DNA of 64,000 nt from contig NZ_JALNUP010000001.1 in the NCBI RefSeq assembly GCF_026540855.1, positions 124,001-188,000 on the forward strand, written 5' to 3'. The DNA comes from Sphingomonas sp. GC_Shp_5 (GTDB lineage: Bacteria > Pseudomonadota > Alphaproteobacteria > Sphingomonadales > Sphingomonadaceae). Both the position numbers and the translations under genes were made by a program. This document shows, in pieces, positions 46,289 to 57,736 of the stretch. Numbering within the stretch: position 1 is the stretch's first letter; every line of letters begins with the position of its first letter. The notes under the pieces were generated by a model. It was given only the letters and a program-made list of their open reading frames with translations, ran no database searches and had not been told where the DNA came from.

Positions 46289-46906
46289 TCAGCTGCCGAC
46301 CAGTTCCTGGCGGCCGACTTGCTCTGCCAGCACCGCCTCGACCCGCGGCAGGATGCGTTCCGCGACATGGGCGATACCCGCGGCATTGGGGTGGAAGCCA
46401 TCCGCCAGCACAAAGCCTCGTCGTCCGGCGACGCCGTCGAGGAAGAACGGGTCCAACGCTACCGCGTGCCGAGCTGCGAGGGTCGGGTATATCGCGTTGA
46501 ACCGCCGCGCCCGCTCGCCGAGGATCGCCGGCGCCTGCATCCCGGCGAGTAGCACCGGGATCCGGCAGTCGTGCAGCATTGCGAGGATCGCATCGAGATG
46601 GTCGGCCGTGCGCGCGGGATCGACGCCGCGGATGAAGTCGTTGGCACCAAGCTCGACGATCGAAAGATTGGGCGTCCGTGGCAGCGCCGCGAGCACGCGC
46701 GGCAGGCGCGCCCGGCCGCCGCTCGTCGTGTCGCCCGATACCCCGGCATTATGAACGCTCGCCCCGGCGAACTTCGCCTGCAATCCACGCTCGAGAACGG
46801 CGGGAAAGGCATCGTCGCGGCGAAGGCCATAGCCAGCGGTGAGGCTGTCGCCAAACGCCAGGATAAACGCGTCGGCGGGCGCAGGGGGATGGTCGTGCTG
46901 GATCAT
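46289..46906 (-). CDS. SGNH/GDSL hydrolase, TesA-like esterase
   Basis: 205 aa. Catalytic Ser in FGDSLTAGYGL, Gly/Asn oxyanion residues in GVSGDTTSGG and LGANDFIRG, and the Asp-His pair in DGFHPNAAG: all four SGNH blocks are present. This is the arylesterase / acyl-CoA thioesterase I family acting on esters or thioesters. Unlike E. coli TesA there is no clear signal peptide at the N terminus (MIQHDHPPAPADAFIL), so it may be cytoplasmic unless the true start differs. It converges with the 35-codon gene. Confidence 0.9.
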   Translation of the reverse strand: MIQHDHPPAPADAFILAFGDSLTAGYGLRRDDAFPAVLERGLQAKFAGASVHNAGVSGDTTSGGRARLPRVLAALPRTPNLSIVELGANDFIRGVDPARTADHLDAILAMLHDCRIPVLLAGMQAPAILGERARRFNAIYPTLAARHAVALDPFFLDGVAGRRGFVLADGFHPNAAGIAHVAERILPRVEAVLAEQVGRQELVGS

Positions 46907-47015
46907 CGAGTGAAGGCGATATGTGGATCCGCCGCGGCAATTCCAACCGCCGTCCGAAGCAGCCCGTGATCGTCTGCCACAGGGACCCTCAGGCCGCCGG
47001 GCTCGTTACCCGTGG

Positions 47016-48179
47016 ATGACCGCTTCCTCGCACCCGCTCCGCCTCGGCTTCCCCGTCAAGGTAATGGGCAAGCCCGGCTTCAAGAGCAACGACACGCGCC
47101 GCTGGCAAAGCGAGCCGCACCTCAAGACCTCGCTGGAAGAGGTCGACAAGATCCTGGATTACCTGAAGTCGGTGGATCTCGACATGTACCGGCTCTCCTC
47201 GGATCTCGCGCCTTATGCGACCCACCCGGATCTGCCGCAATTCCACTCGATGGTGGCCGACAGCGACAGCGAGCTGGCCGCGTTCGGCGCCAAGGCGCGT
47301 GACTATGGCATCCGCCTGTCGTTCCACCCCTCGCAATATGTGCTGCTCAACAGCCCCAATCCCGATCTCACCGCCAAGAGCATCTGGGATCTCGCCAGCC
47401 AGGCCGAGATGCTCGACCGGATGGGGCTCGACGACGAAGCGGTGATGGTGACCCATGTCGGCGGGGTGTATGACGATCACGAGGCGAGCCGCGCGCGGTG
47501 GATTGAGGGCTGGAACGAATGCCCCGAGCACGTCCGGCGCCGGCTGGTGCTCGAGAATGACGACATCCGCTTTTCCGCCGCCGATGCGCTATGGATTCAC
47601 GAGCGTACCGGCGTGCGGCTGATCTTCGACTATCAGCACTTCTGGTGCCTCAACCCCGAGCGGCTCGACATGCGCGCGACGCTGGAGAAGTTCCTCGCCA
47701 GCTGGCCCGCCGGGGTCCGCCCCAAGATCCATTTCTCCTCGCCGCGCACCGAGATGCGCGAGCTCAAGCAGAAGGTGACCGCGAAGGACCGCGAGAATGC
47801 CGCCGCCGGCAAGGCACCGCGCAAGGGGATGGTCACCAAGGCGCCGGTCAAGGCCAATGCCCGGGTCAAGACCGTGCTTCGCCCGCCGATCTGGACTGGG
47901 CACGCGGATTTCACCAACCCGTTCGAGTTCGCCACCTTTATGCGCATGGCCGAAGGGCTCGAGTTTGACGTAATGATGGAAGGCAAGGCCAAGGACGTCA
48001 GCCTCCTCAAGCTTCGGCCCGACCTGCTCCGCTTCGCCCCTGACGTGGCGGCGCGGTTCGGGATAGAGCCCGACGACGCCGAGTCGCTCGCGCGCGACGA
48101 AGCGTCGCTCGAGCAGGGGGTCGGCGTGGACGAGGCGCCGGACGTCGACGAGGGTGCCGAGACGCTGGCGGCGGAATAG
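47016..48179 (+). CDS. uvsE: UV damage endonuclease UvsE
   Basis: 387 aa. TIM-barrel endonuclease that nicks DNA 5' to UV photoproducts. Family features include LGFPVKVMGKPGFKSND, LSFHPSQYVLLNSPN with the conserved metal-binding His and the metal-ligand regions VTHVGGVYDDHEA, LVLENDD, IFDYQHFWCLN and IHFSSPRTEMRELK. It is longer than the roughly 280-300-residue family core: an insertion after about residue 250 and an acidic C-terminal tail account for the difference. An in-frame start at 46923 would add 31 residues of non-family sequence. Confidence 0.88.
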   Translation: MTASSHPLRLGFPVKVMGKPGFKSNDTRRWQSEPHLKTSLEEVDKILDYLKSVDLDMYRLSSDLAPYATHPDLPQFHSMVADSDSELAAFGAKARDYGIRLSFHPSQYVLLNSPNPDLTAKSIWDLASQAEMLDRMGLDDEAVMVTHVGGVYDDHEASRARWIEGWNECPEHVRRRLVLENDDIRFSAADALWIHERTGVRLIFDYQHFWCLNPERLDMRATLEKFLASWPAGVRPKIHFSSPRTEMRELKQKVTAKDRENAAAGKAPRKGMVTKAPVKANARVKTVLRPPIWTGHADFTNPFEFATFMRMAEGLEFDVMMEGKAKDVSLLKLRPDLLRFAPDVAARFGIEPDDAESLARDEASLEQGVGVDEAPDVDEGAETLAAE

Positions 48180-48202
48180 CGGGGCGGCCAGCCACGGACC
48201 AT

Positions 48203-48231
48203 CGTCACCCCAGCGAAAGCCGGGGTATCCA
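48203..48231. repeat. Single-arm REP-like repeat after uvsE
   Basis: CGTCACCCCAGCGAAAGCCG and following bases match one arm of the elements at 32531 and 57771, with an internal hairpin (CCCC-AGC-GAAA-GCC-GGGG). The second arm is degenerate or missing. It sits in the 123-base gap between convergent uvsE and acs. Confidence 0.6.
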
Positions 48232-48302
48232 GCGGCTCCTGCCGACCCGCCCCATGAAGCCTCAGATCCCGTTGGGCAGACGCCGGCAGCAGAAGACCCT
48301 CG

Positions 48303-50240
<1,938 letters not shown>

Positions 50241-50355
50241 GCTGGGTCCCGGGAAGGGTGGCAGAGAAGGGCGGGGGCTTGCCTTGAGGGTGTAACGCTA
50301 GGCGGATGGATCCGGGTTCGCTAGTGGCGACCGCCTCGTCGCTCACGCGGAGCGA

Positions 50356-52128
50356 TCAGCCGAGATCGCGCAGCCGCCGGACTCGGCGGATCCGCGGTTC
50401 ACGCTCGAGCTTCGCCTCGGCGCGGATCGACTGGCGCAGCTCGTCGCGCTTTTCATGGATCGAGGCGATCACCGGCCCCATCGCGACGCCGAGATCCACC
50501 AGCACCGCCTCGGACAGCTGCAGCGAGCTTTCCAGTGTCTCGGGCACCGCATCGGTTACCCCGGCGCGATAGAGTTCGGCGGCATGGCCCGGATCGCGGG
50601 CGCGGGCGATGATCGGCAGCTCGGGGGCGAGCGCGCGCACCGCCCGGGCAAGGCGCACCGTCAGCACCGGATCGTCCATGGTCAGGATCAGCGCGCGGGC
50701 GTTGGGGAGGTCGAGCCGCGTCACCAGCTCGCCGCGCGCGATGTCGCCGAACAGCACCGGATAGCCCTGGCGCTTGGCCTCCACCACCGTGTCGATATCC
50801 GCCTCGACGGCGATATAGGGCTGCTTGTGCACCGCCAGCAGGTCCGCAACCATCCGACCGACGCGGCCGAAGCCGATCACCACCGCGCCATGGCCGGCGT
50901 CGGGCACCGGCGCCGTGGCGTCGCCCCCGCTCGCCGCCTCGATCCGCCGCGACACCAATTGCCCAGCCTTGGCGAGCAATGGCGTGATCGTCAGCCCGAT
51001 CGCGGTCACCGTCTGCCAGAACGAGGCGGTGGAAGGCAGGATCAGCTGCGCCTGCGCCGCGGTGGCGAGCACGATCAGCGTGGTCTCGGACGGGCTGCCC
51101 ATCAGCAGGCCGGTTTCCGCCGCGGGGCCGCGCCGGGTCTGCGCCACCCGCAGCAGCAGATAGGTCACCACCGCCTTGACCAGCACCACGCCCGACACGG
51201 CGAGGAGCAGGTCGCGCCAATTGGCGAAGATCAGCCGCAGGTCGAGGCTCATCCCCACCGTGATCAGGAACACGCCAAGCGCCAGCCCCTTGAAGGGCGC
51301 GGTCATCACCTCGACCTCGCTGTGGTAATCGGTCTCGGCGATCAGCAGCCCGGCGAGCAGCGCGCCGACGATCGGCGACAGGCCAGCCGCGGTGGTGGCA
51401 ACGCTGGCGACGATCACCACCAGCAGCGACGCGGCAAGGAACAGCTCGGGGCTTTTGGTCCGCGCCGCCTGCGCGAACAATCGCGGCAGCACGATCCGCC
51501 CGCCGACATACATGGCGATCACCGTGAGGATGCCGCGCAGCGCCACGCCCGCGATCCCGCTCCACCCGGCCGCCGCGGTAGGTGCCATCGCACCAAGCGC
51601 GAAGATGATCGGCACCAGGGCGAGATCCTCGAACAACAACATCGAAAAGGCGCCGCGGCCGACCGGGCTGGTCGTCCCCACCAGCGGCAGCACCAGCGCT
51701 GTTGATGACAGCGACAGCGCGAGCCCGAGCCCGGCCGCGCCTGCCCAGGGCTGGCCGAGCAGGTGCAGCGCGATCGTGATCAGCGCCGCCGAGCCGAGCA
51801 GTTCGGCGGGCCCGGTGCCGAACACCTGCCGCCTGAGCGACCACAGGCGCTTGAACGACAGCTCGAGCCCGATCGAGAACAGCAGCAGCACGATGCCGAA
51901 CTCGGCGAACGGCTCGATCGCATGCGGGTTGGAGATGGTGACGTAATAGAGCCACGGCGCATAGCCGGTCAGCGCGCCGAGTCCTGCCGGCCCGACCAGC
52001 ATGCCGACCAGGATGAAGCCGATCACCGGGCTCACCCGGAACCGCGCGAACGCCGGGATCACCAGCCCCGCCGCACCCAGGATCACCAGCGTGTCGCTGA
52101 AGCCCGCATTGTCCAATCCCATCGCCAT
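50356..52128 (-). CDS. CPA2 cation:proton antiporter with TrkA-N domain (KefB/YbaL-like)
   Basis: About 590 aa. About 12 hydrophobic helices (residues 1-390) of the Na+/H+ exchanger fold, with VIGFILVGMLVGPAGLG early and LSLSSTALVLPLV in the pore region. They are followed by a cytoplasmic TrkA-N nucleotide-binding domain: GAVVIGFGRVGRMVADLL (Rossmann GxGxxG) and a C-terminal helical extension rich in Arg/Glu. It probably exports K+ or Na+ in exchange for protons. Start chosen at ATG 52128; 52122 and 52212 are alternatives. Confidence 0.9.
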   Translation of the reverse strand: MAMGLDNAGFSDTLVILGAAGLVIPAFARFRVSPVIGFILVGMLVGPAGLGALTGYAPWLYYVTISNPHAIEPFAEFGIVLLLFSIGLELSFKRLWSLRRQVFGTGPAELLGSAALITIALHLLGQPWAGAAGLGLALSLSSTALVLPLVGTTSPVGRGAFSMLLFEDLALVPIIFALGAMAPTAAAGWSGIAGVALRGILTVIAMYVGGRIVLPRLFAQAARTKSPELFLAASLLVVIVASVATTAAGLSPIVGALLAGLLIAETDYHSEVEVMTAPFKGLALGVFLITVGMSLDLRLIFANWRDLLLAVSGVVLVKAVVTYLLLRVAQTRRGPAAETGLLMGSPSETTLIVLATAAQAQLILPSTASFWQTVTAIGLTITPLLAKAGQLVSRRIEAASGGDATAPVPDAGHGAVVIGFGRVGRMVADLLAVHKQPYIAVEADIDTVVEAKRQGYPVLFGDIARGELVTRLDLPNARALILTMDDPVLTVRLARAVRALAPELPIIARARDPGHAAELYRAGVTDAVPETLESSLQLSEAVLVDLGVAMGPVIASIHEKRDELRQSIRAEAKLEREPRIRRVRRLRDLG

Positions 52129-52174
52129 CGGCGCACTTAAGCGGATCGGCGCGGCTTTGTCAGGCGACCGGCGC

Positions 52175-52210
52175 AACAAAAAGCCCGGCACCTCGCTCGA
52201 GATGCCGGGC
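52175..52210 (-). terminator. Rho-independent terminator of icd
   Basis: On the minus strand: GCCCGGCA stem, 12-base loop, TGCCGGGC stem (perfect 8 pairs, 52183-52210), followed by TTTTTGTT (52175-52182). It begins 26 bases after the icd stop and lies upstream of the antiporter gene, so icd is a single-gene transcript. Confidence 0.85.
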
Positions 52211-52235
52211 ATGGTGTCCGATCAGGCCGGGGCGC

Positions 52236-53456
52236 TTACGCCCAATTGGCCATTTTGGCTTCGAGGTTGGCGCGAACCTGCTCGAAGAACTGCTCGGTAG
52301 TCATCCACGGCTGGTCCGGTCCGATCAGGATCGCGAGATCCTTGGTCATGTGGCCGTTCTCGACGGTCTCGATGCAGACCCGCTCCAGCGTCTCGGCGAA
52401 CTTGGTGACCTCGGGGGTGTCGTCGAACTTGCCGCGATACTTGAGGCCGCCGGTCCAGGCGAAGATCGAGGCGATCGGGTTGGTCGAGGTCGCCTTGCCC
52501 TGCTGATGCTGGCGATAGTGACGCGTCACCGTGCCGTGCGCCGCCTCGGCCTCGACGGTCTTGCCGTCCGGCGTCAGCAGCACCGAGGTCATCAGCCCGA
52601 GCGAGCCGAACCCTTGCGCGACCTGGTCCGACTGGACGTCGCCGTCATAGTTCTTGCACGCCCACACGAACTCGCCGTTCCACTTCAGCGCCGACGCGAC
52701 CATGTCGTCGATCAGGCGGTGCTCGTAGACGATCCCCGCTTCCTTGAACTTGTCCTTGAATTCGGCCTCGAACACCTCCTGGAACAGGTCCTTGAAGCGG
52801 CCGTCATAAGCCTTGAGGATGGTGTTCTTGGTGGACAGGTACACCGGCCACTTGAGGTTGAGGCCGTAATGCATCGAGGCGCGGGCGAAATCGCGGATCG
52901 AATCGTCGAGGTTGTACATTGCCATGGCGACGCCGGCGGTGGGGAACTGGAACACCTCGCGGTCGATTACCTGGCCGTCGTCACCCTCGAACACCAGGCG
53001 CAGCTTGCCGGCGCCGGGGACGAGGAAGTCGGTGGCGCGATACTGATCGCCGAACGCGTGGCGGCCGACCACGATCGGGTGGGTCCAGCCCGGGATCAGG
53101 CGGGGCACGTTCTTGATCACGATCGGCTCGCGGAAGATGGTCCCGCCGAGGATGTTGCGGATCGTGCCGTTGGGGCTCTTCCACATCTTGTGGAGCTTGA
53201 ACTCTTCGACGCGCGCCTCGTCGGGGGTGATCGTCGCGCACTTGACCGCGACGCCATGCTTCTGCGTCGCCTTGGCGGCATCCACCGTCACCTGATCCTC
53301 GGTGGCGTCGCGATTCTCGACGCTGAGGTCGTAATAATCCAGCTCGACATCGAGGTAGGGCTTGATCAGGCGCTCGCGGATCCACTCCCAGATGATCCGG
53401 GTCATCTCGTCGCCATCGATCTCCACGATGGGGTTTTTCACCTGAATCTTGGCCAT
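52236..53456 (-). CDS. icd: NADP-dependent isocitrate dehydrogenase (eukaryote-like type)
   Basis: 406 aa. It converts isocitrate to 2-oxoglutarate in the TCA cycle. This is the homodimeric type II enzyme also found in mitochondria: [34 protein letters not shown]-like [20 protein letters not shown], and the C-terminal [25 protein letters not shown] (NADP-binding Arg/His). ATG start with AGGAAG upstream. It ends at a strong terminator. Confidence 0.97.
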   Translation of the reverse strand: MAKIQVKNPIVEIDGDEMTRIIWEWIRERLIKPYLDVELDYYDLSVENRDATEDQVTVDAAKATQKHGVAVKCATITPDEARVEEFKLHKMWKSPNGTIRNILGGTIFREPIVIKNVPRLIPGWTHPIVVGRHAFGDQYRATDFLVPGAGKLRLVFEGDDGQVIDREVFQFPTAGVAMAMYNLDDSIRDFARASMHYGLNLKWPVYLSTKNTILKAYDGRFKDLFQEVFEAEFKDKFKEAGIVYEHRLIDDMVASALKWNGEFVWACKNYDGDVQSDQVAQGFGSLGLMTSVLLTPDGKTVEAEAAHGTVTRHYRQHQQGKATSTNPIASIFAWTGGLKYRGKFDDTPEVTKFAETLERVCIETVENGHMTKDLAILIGPDQPWMTTEQFFEQVRANLEAKMANWA

Positions 53457-53646
53457 GTCTTCTTCCTGTCAGACGGGGATTTGGGCCAGCGTCTAGGCAC
53501 AAGCGGGCAGGGGATCAACCATCGCCGCCCGCACGGCGGTGCCGGCGCCCGCCGCACCCCGGCAACGCTTCGCCTCCCGCCTCCTCTGGGCACCTGCGGT
53601 TGCTACCGGCGTTGTGTTGCACGAACAGCACGGTTACACCCCGGTC

Positions 53647-54369
53647 ATGTCATCGTTGGAAAAGCCCCCCGTCACCACGACCACGGTCAAGTGGCGCTTC
53701 CCCTCCGTTCATCCCGAGGGGCACAAATATGCCGCGATCGCGCTCGGCATCACCCTGATCGCGACCGTGATCACCAAGGTGCTGTTCTGGCCGCTGCTCG
53801 CGGTGGTGATCTGGGTGCTCACCTTCTTCCGCGATCCGATCCGCACCACGCCGACCGGCGAAGGCCTGATCATCGCCCCGGCCGACGGGCTGGTGACGAT
53901 GATCCAGCGGGTGCCGGTGCCGCGCGAACTGGTGGCTGAACTCGGCGAGGCGCCGCTCACCCGCGTGTCGATCTTCATGTCGGTGTTCGACGTCCACATC
54001 AACCGCACGCCGATCGCCGGCACCATCCGCCAGGTCGTCTATATCTCGGGCAAGTTCCTCAACGCCGATCTCGACAAGGCGAGCGACGAGAATGAGCGTC
54101 AGCATATCGTCGTCGAGGGGCGTGACGGGCGGCGGATCGGCTTTACCCAGATTGCCGGGCTGGTCGCGCGCCGTATCGTGCCGTTCGTCAAGCCGGGCGA
54201 CATGGTCGCGACCGGCCAGCGCATCGGCCTGATCCGCTTCGGCAGCCGCGTCGACGTCTTCCTGTCAGACGACATCACCCCCCAGGTCACCCTCGGCCAG
54301 CGCTCGATCGCCGGCGAGACGGTCATCGGCCGCGTCGGCGGCCAGCCGGTGATCGGCGTGTCGCAATGA
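53647..54369 (+). CDS. psd: Phosphatidylserine decarboxylase (proenzyme)
   Basis: 240 aa, the short alphaproteobacterial form. It makes phosphatidylethanolamine. One or two TM segments near the N terminus ([28 protein letters not shown]), then [16 protein letters not shown] and the self-cleavage site Gly-Ser in [11 protein letters not shown], which generates the pyruvoyl cofactor. The ATG at 53647 is chosen; the frame is open 36 codons further upstream without family similarity. The stop overlaps pssA (ATGA). Confidence 0.95.
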   Translation: MSSLEKPPVTTTTVKWRFPSVHPEGHKYAAIALGITLIATVITKVLFWPLLAVVIWVLTFFRDPIRTTPTGEGLIIAPADGLVTMIQRVPVPRELVAELGEAPLTRVSIFMSVFDVHINRTPIAGTIRQVVYISGKFLNADLDKASDENERQHIVVEGRDGRRIGFTQIAGLVARRIVPFVKPGDMVATGQRIGLIRFGSRVDVFLSDDITPQVTLGQRSIAGETVIGRVGGQPVIGVSQ

Positions 54370-55193
54370 TCCCACCGATCGTCCGCCCGGCGCGTCGGCT
54401 GAGGCGGGTGCCGCAGGGCCTGCCGTTGCGTGCGGTCGCACCCAATGCGGTCACGGCGCTGGCGCTCTGTTCCGGGCTGAGCGGCGTCCGCTTCGCGATT
54501 GCCGGCGAGTGGCAGAGCGCGGTGGCGATGATCATGATCGCCGGCGTGCTCGACGGCATCGACGGCCGCATCGCCCGCCTGCTCCATGGCGAGAGCCGGT
54601 TCGGCGCCGAGCTCGATTCGCTGTCCGATGCCATCTCGTTTGGCGTTGCACCGGCGCTGATCATGTATTTGTGGTCGCTCGCGGCATTGCCGCGGATCGG
54701 CTGGATGTGCAGCCTGCTGCTCGCGGTGTTCTGCGCGCTGCGCCTCGCCCGCTTCAACGCGCGGATCGACACCACCGATCAGCCGCACAAATCAGCCGGC
54801 TTCAACACCGGCGTGCCGGCGCCGGCGGGGGCGGGCCTCGCCTTGCTGCCGATGATCCTGTGGTTCTGGACGGACGAACCGCTGTTCGCCTCGCCCTATC
54901 TGGTTGCACCCTGGGTAGCCGGGGTGGCGTTGCTGATGGTGTCGAGCGTCGCGACCTTCTCGTGGAGCTCGCTGCGCCTGCGCCGCACGATCCGCTTCGA
55001 GGCGATCGCCGGCGTGGTGTTGCTGGGGGCGGCGCTGGTGTCGGCACCATGGCAGACGCTCAGTGCGGTCTGCCTCGCCTATCTGCTCACGCTGCCATTC
55101 AGCATCGCGAGCTATGGTCGCGTCAAGCGGCGCGCAACTGCCGAGCGACTGCGGGAACCGATACCGGAACGGGAGCCGACGCCCAGCGCCTGA
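54366..55193 (+). CDS. pssA: CDP-diacylglycerol-serine O-phosphatidyltransferase
   Basis: 275 aa. It makes phosphatidylserine for the coupled Psd. The CDP-alcohol phosphotransferase motif [23 protein letters not shown] (spacing D-G-x2-A-R-x8-G-x3-D-x3-D) is intact near residues 60-85. Seven or so hydrophobic segments fill the remainder; the C-terminal tail is Arg/Glu-rich. The ATG overlaps psd. Its last 71 bases are overlapped on the opposite strand by a small membrane-protein gene. Confidence 0.95.
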   Translation: MIPPIVRPARRLRRVPQGLPLRAVAPNAVTALALCSGLSGVRFAIAGEWQSAVAMIMIAGVLDGIDGRIARLLHGESRFGAELDSLSDAISFGVAPALIMYLWSLAALPRIGWMCSLLLAVFCALRLARFNARIDTTDQPHKSAGFNTGVPAPAGAGLALLPMILWFWTDEPLFASPYLVAPWVAGVALLMVSSVATFSWSSLRLRRTIRFEAIAGVVLLGAALVSAPWQTLSAVCLAYLLTLPFSIASYGRVKRRATAERLREPIPEREPTPSA

Positions 55194-55368
55194 CGGCGAT
55201 GCGGCGCTCGGCGGTGGCGAGCGTCGCCAGTGGTGCGAACGATGGTTCGACATGGCCCATGGCAAGGCGCGCCACGCGGCGCCACTGTGGCCCCACCGTC
55301 ACCGCCATCACGCCTGTGGCAGCCGTGAAGGCGCCGGAGAAAACCAGAATGCTCAGCATCGGAACCAT
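55123..55368 (-). CDS. Small membrane-anchored protein (81 aa), convergent with pssA
   Basis: One TM helix at the N terminus (MVPMLSILVFSGAFTAATGVMAV) followed by an Arg-rich cytoplasmic tail (GPQWRRVARLAMG...[11 protein letters not shown]). No recognised domain. Evidence that it is real: AGGAG with eight-base spacing before the ATG (55368) and a possible promoter just upstream. It overlaps the 3' end of pssA by 71 bases. Met4 is an alternative start. Confidence 0.55.
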   Translation of the reverse strand: MVPMLSILVFSGAFTAATGVMAVTVGPQWRRVARLAMGHVEPSFAPLATLATAERRIAVRRWASAPVPVSVPAVARQLRAA

Positions 55369-55404
55369 GATCGCATCTCCTGGGCGTTAACCATGACGCC
55401 CCTG

Positions 55405-55434
55405 TAGATAACTGGGAAACCCGTTTTTTGTCAG
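55405..55434 (-). promoter_or_regulatory. Possible promoter for the 81-aa membrane protein
   Basis: On the minus strand CTGACA (55434-55429), 18-base spacer, TATCTA (55410-55405). The -35 matches five of six consensus bases; the -10 is weak. The transcript would start about 30 bases before the gene. Confidence 0.3.
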
Positions 55435-55729
55435 AGAGTTCCAGCCGGATCGGGAAAACTGTCACCGTTGGGCAAAGTTTCTCGTTAACTTGGACTAATT
55501 GCCAGCCGTCGCTCCCTGTCTGGACGCCTTATGTTCCGCTTGTGTTCCGCTGTCAAGCGGGATGGAACACGTTTTGGCAAGCGTCGCTGCAGCATGGTTG
55601 ATCTTGCGCGCCCGTCCGGCTAATGGGCGCGCCTCAACCCCGCATGGGAAGCATCATAGCCCGGTGCGTGGCGTCTCAGGACGCTCCGTCATCCGCTTCC
55701 CAGAGGCATTAACCGGAAGGAATTATCCT
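55435..55729 (+). promoter_or_regulatory. rpsB promoter/leader region with strong hairpin
   Basis: 361 bases (55369-55729) separate the small minus-strand gene from rpsB. In it, GTGTTCCGCT (55542-55551), loop GTCA, AGCGG (55556-55560) and GGAACAC (55564-55570) build a strong hairpin followed by GTTTT, so it could work as an attenuator or a ribosomal-protein-binding leader. The rpsB Shine-Dalgarno is AAGGA (55718-55722). No coding gene is convincing on either strand in this stretch, and I could not place the promoter boxes. Confidence 0.5.
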
Positions 55730-56581
55730 ATGGCGGCTCCCGTCGTCTCCATGCAGCAGCTCATCGAGACTGGTGCGCACTTCGGCCACCAGACTCATCG
55801 CTGGAACCCGAAGATGAAGCCCTACATCTTCGGCGATCGCAACGGCGTCCACATCCTGGATCTGTCGCAGACCGTGCCGCTCTTCGCCCGCGCGCTCGAG
55901 TTCGTCTCGTCGGCCGTCGCTGGTGGTGGCAAGGTGCTGTTCGTCGGCACCAAGCGCCAGGCGCAGGAAGCCGTGGCCGATGCCGCGCGCCGCTCGGGCC
56001 AGCATTTCGTCAACCACCGCTGGCTGGGCGGCATGCTCACCAACTGGAAGACGATCTCCAACTCGATCAAGCGCCTCAAGACGCTTGAAGAGCAGCTCTC
56101 GGGCGACACCGTCGGCCTGACCAAGAAGGAAGTTCTTCAGCTCACCCGCGAGAAGGACAAGCTCGAGATGTCGCTCGGCGGCATCCGCGACATGGGCGGC
56201 ATCCCGGACGTGATGTTCGTGATCGACGCCAACAAGGAAGAGCTGGCGATCAAGGAAGCCAACACGCTCGGCATCCCGGTCGTCGCGATCCTCGACTCGA
56301 ACGTGTCGCCGGACGGCATCGCCTTCCCGGTGCCGGCCAATGACGATGCCAGCCGCGCCATCCGCCTGTATTGCGAGGCGATCGCGATCGCTGCGACCCG
56401 TGGCGGCCAGGAGCAGCAGTCGCGTCGCGGCATCGATCTCGGCGCACAGGACGTCGCTCCCACCGAGGAAGCGCTGACCGTCGAGACCCCGGCCGCCCAG
56501 CCGGGTGACGTCGCCGCCCCCACCGAGTCGGCAGCGACCGAGGGTGCCGCGACCGAGGCAGAGCGCCAGATCGACGCGTAA
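55730..56581 (+). CDS. rpsB: 30S ribosomal protein S2
   Basis: 283 aa. Small-subunit protein at the neck of the 30S. Family landmarks: [51 protein letters not shown], and [23 protein letters not shown] (residues about 155-177). A C-terminal tail of about 50 residues rich in Ala, Thr, Glu and Pro extends beyond the E. coli protein. The ATG at 55730 follows AAGGAATTATCCT. The frame runs open upstream into the leader but without family sequence. rpsB-tsf order is universal. Confidence 0.97.
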   Translation: MAAPVVSMQQLIETGAHFGHQTHRWNPKMKPYIFGDRNGVHILDLSQTVPLFARALEFVSSAVAGGGKVLFVGTKRQAQEAVADAARRSGQHFVNHRWLGGMLTNWKTISNSIKRLKTLEEQLSGDTVGLTKKEVLQLTREKDKLEMSLGGIRDMGGIPDVMFVIDANKEELAIKEANTLGIPVVAILDSNVSPDGIAFPVPANDDASRAIRLYCEAIAIAATRGGQEQQSRRGIDLGAQDVAPTEEALTVETPAAQPGDVAAPTESAATEGAATEAERQIDA

Positions 56582-56608
56582 CGGCGCCTAACTTCGACAC
56601 GCCTTTTC

Positions 56609-56693
56609 ACCGTTCGTGCTGAGCTTGTCGAAGCACTGTCTTTTTCCTGACGCAGGAAAAGGGCAGCCCTTCGACAGGCTCAGGGCGAACGGT
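56609..56693. repeat. Inverted-repeat element between rpsB and tsf
   Basis: Left arm begins ACCGTTCGTGCTGAGCTTGT (56609-56638), right arm ends GACAGGCTCAGGGCGAACGG plus T (56664-56693); the 30-base arms match inversely at about 26 positions. Nested inside is a perfect hairpin TTTTCCTG-ACG-CAGGAAAA (56642-56660). It is a widespread intergenic repeat type (TTCGACAGGCTCAGG). Its place in the rpsB-tsf gap means it is transcribed. Confidence 0.8.
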
Positions 56694-56743
56694 TTGTTTT
56701 GACAGGTTTCGAGCCTCACGGGCTCAATAGAAGGATCACGAAC

Positions 56744-57676
56744 ATGGCCGACATCACGGCAGCAATGGTCAAGGATTTGCGCGAGAAGAGCGGCGCAGGC
56801 ATGATGGATTGCAAGAAGGCGCTCAACGAGACCGCCGGCGACATGGACGGTGCGCTCGATTGGCTGCGCACCAAGGGCCTCGCCGCCGCGCAGAAGAAGT
56901 CCAGCCGCACCGCGGCCGAGGGCCTGGTCGGCGTCGCCACCGCGGGCACCAAGGGTGCTGCGGTCGAGGTCAATTCCGAGACCGATTTCGTCGCCAAGAA
57001 CGACCAGTTCCAGGCGTTCGTCCGCGAAGTGACCCAGATCGCGCTCGCCACCGGTGACGACATCGAAGCGCTCAAAGCCGAGGCGATGCCGTCGGGCACC
57101 ACCGTCGCCGAGGTGCTGACCAACAACATCGCCACCATCGGCGAGAACCAGTCGCTGCGTCGCGCCAAGCGCCTCGAAGTGAGCAAGGGCGCGGTCGTGT
57201 CCTATGTCCACAACCAGGCGTCGGCCGGCCTCGGCAAGATCGGCGTGCTCGTCGCGCTTGAGTCGGACGCCGCTGACGAGGTCCTCCAGGGCCTCGGCAA
57301 GCAGCTCGCGATGCACATCGCCGCCGCCTTCCCGAAGGCGCTCAACGAGGAAGACCTCGACGAGGGCGAGATCGAGCGCGAGCGCGCCATCGCTGCCGAG
57401 AAGGCTGGCGAGTCTGGCAAGCCTGCCGATATCATCGCCAAGATGGTCGAGGGCTCAATCGCCAAGTTCCGCAAGGAGCATGCGCTGGTCAGCCAGCTGT
57501 TCGTGATGGACGGCAAGACCAAGATCAGCGACGTCGTCGCCAAGGCGGGCAAGGACGCGGGCACCACCATTGTGCTCAAGGACTATGTCCGTTTCCAACT
57601 CGGCGAGGGCATCGAGAAGGAAACGTCGGACTTCGCCGCTGAAGTCGCTGCCGCATCGGGCGTGCCGCAGGCGTAA
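56744..57676 (+). CDS. tsf: Elongation factor Ts
   Basis: 310 aa. It recycles EF-Tu-GDP. The N-terminal UBA-like helices have [22 protein letters not shown] and the core has [15 protein letters not shown], the TDFV motif that reaches into EF-Tu. The ATG ([10 protein letters not shown]) lies 163 bases after rpsB; an in-frame ATG at 56699 is at the edge of the repeat and is rejected. A rho-independent terminator follows about 60 bases after the stop. Confidence 0.97.
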   Translation: MADITAAMVKDLREKSGAGMMDCKKALNETAGDMDGALDWLRTKGLAAAQKKSSRTAAEGLVGVATAGTKGAAVEVNSETDFVAKNDQFQAFVREVTQIALATGDDIEALKAEAMPSGTTVAEVLTNNIATIGENQSLRRAKRLEVSKGAVVSYVHNQASAGLGKIGVLVALESDAADEVLQGLGKQLAMHIAAAFPKALNEEDLDEGEIERERAIAAEKAGESGKPADIIAKMVEGSIAKFRKEHALVSQLFVMDGKTKISDVVAKAGKDAGTTIVLKDYVRFQLGEGIEKETSDFAAEVAAASGVPQA

Positions 57677-57736
57677 CGCGCTCGGGGGAGGGCGCTCGCT
57701 CTCTCCCGACGCTGCAGTTGCCGGTCACGGCACAGA

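Noticed and set aside
46923..47015. N-terminal 31-codon extension of uvsE
   Set aside because: The extension has no similarity to the UvsE core and overlaps the start of the divergent esterase region; the ATG at 47016 fits the family.
52183..52210. Hairpin after icd as a REP element
   Set aside because: A following TTTTTGTT on the minus strand makes it a normal intrinsic terminator.
52350..53939. 529-codon plus-strand frame across icd and psd start
   Set aside because: Antisense to icd and running into the wrong frame of psd; no domain.
55499..55729. 77-codon upstream extension of rpsB
   Set aside because: Ribosomal S2 starts at MAAPVV; the upstream frame runs through a hairpin and has no family sequence, while AAGGA marks the start at 55730.
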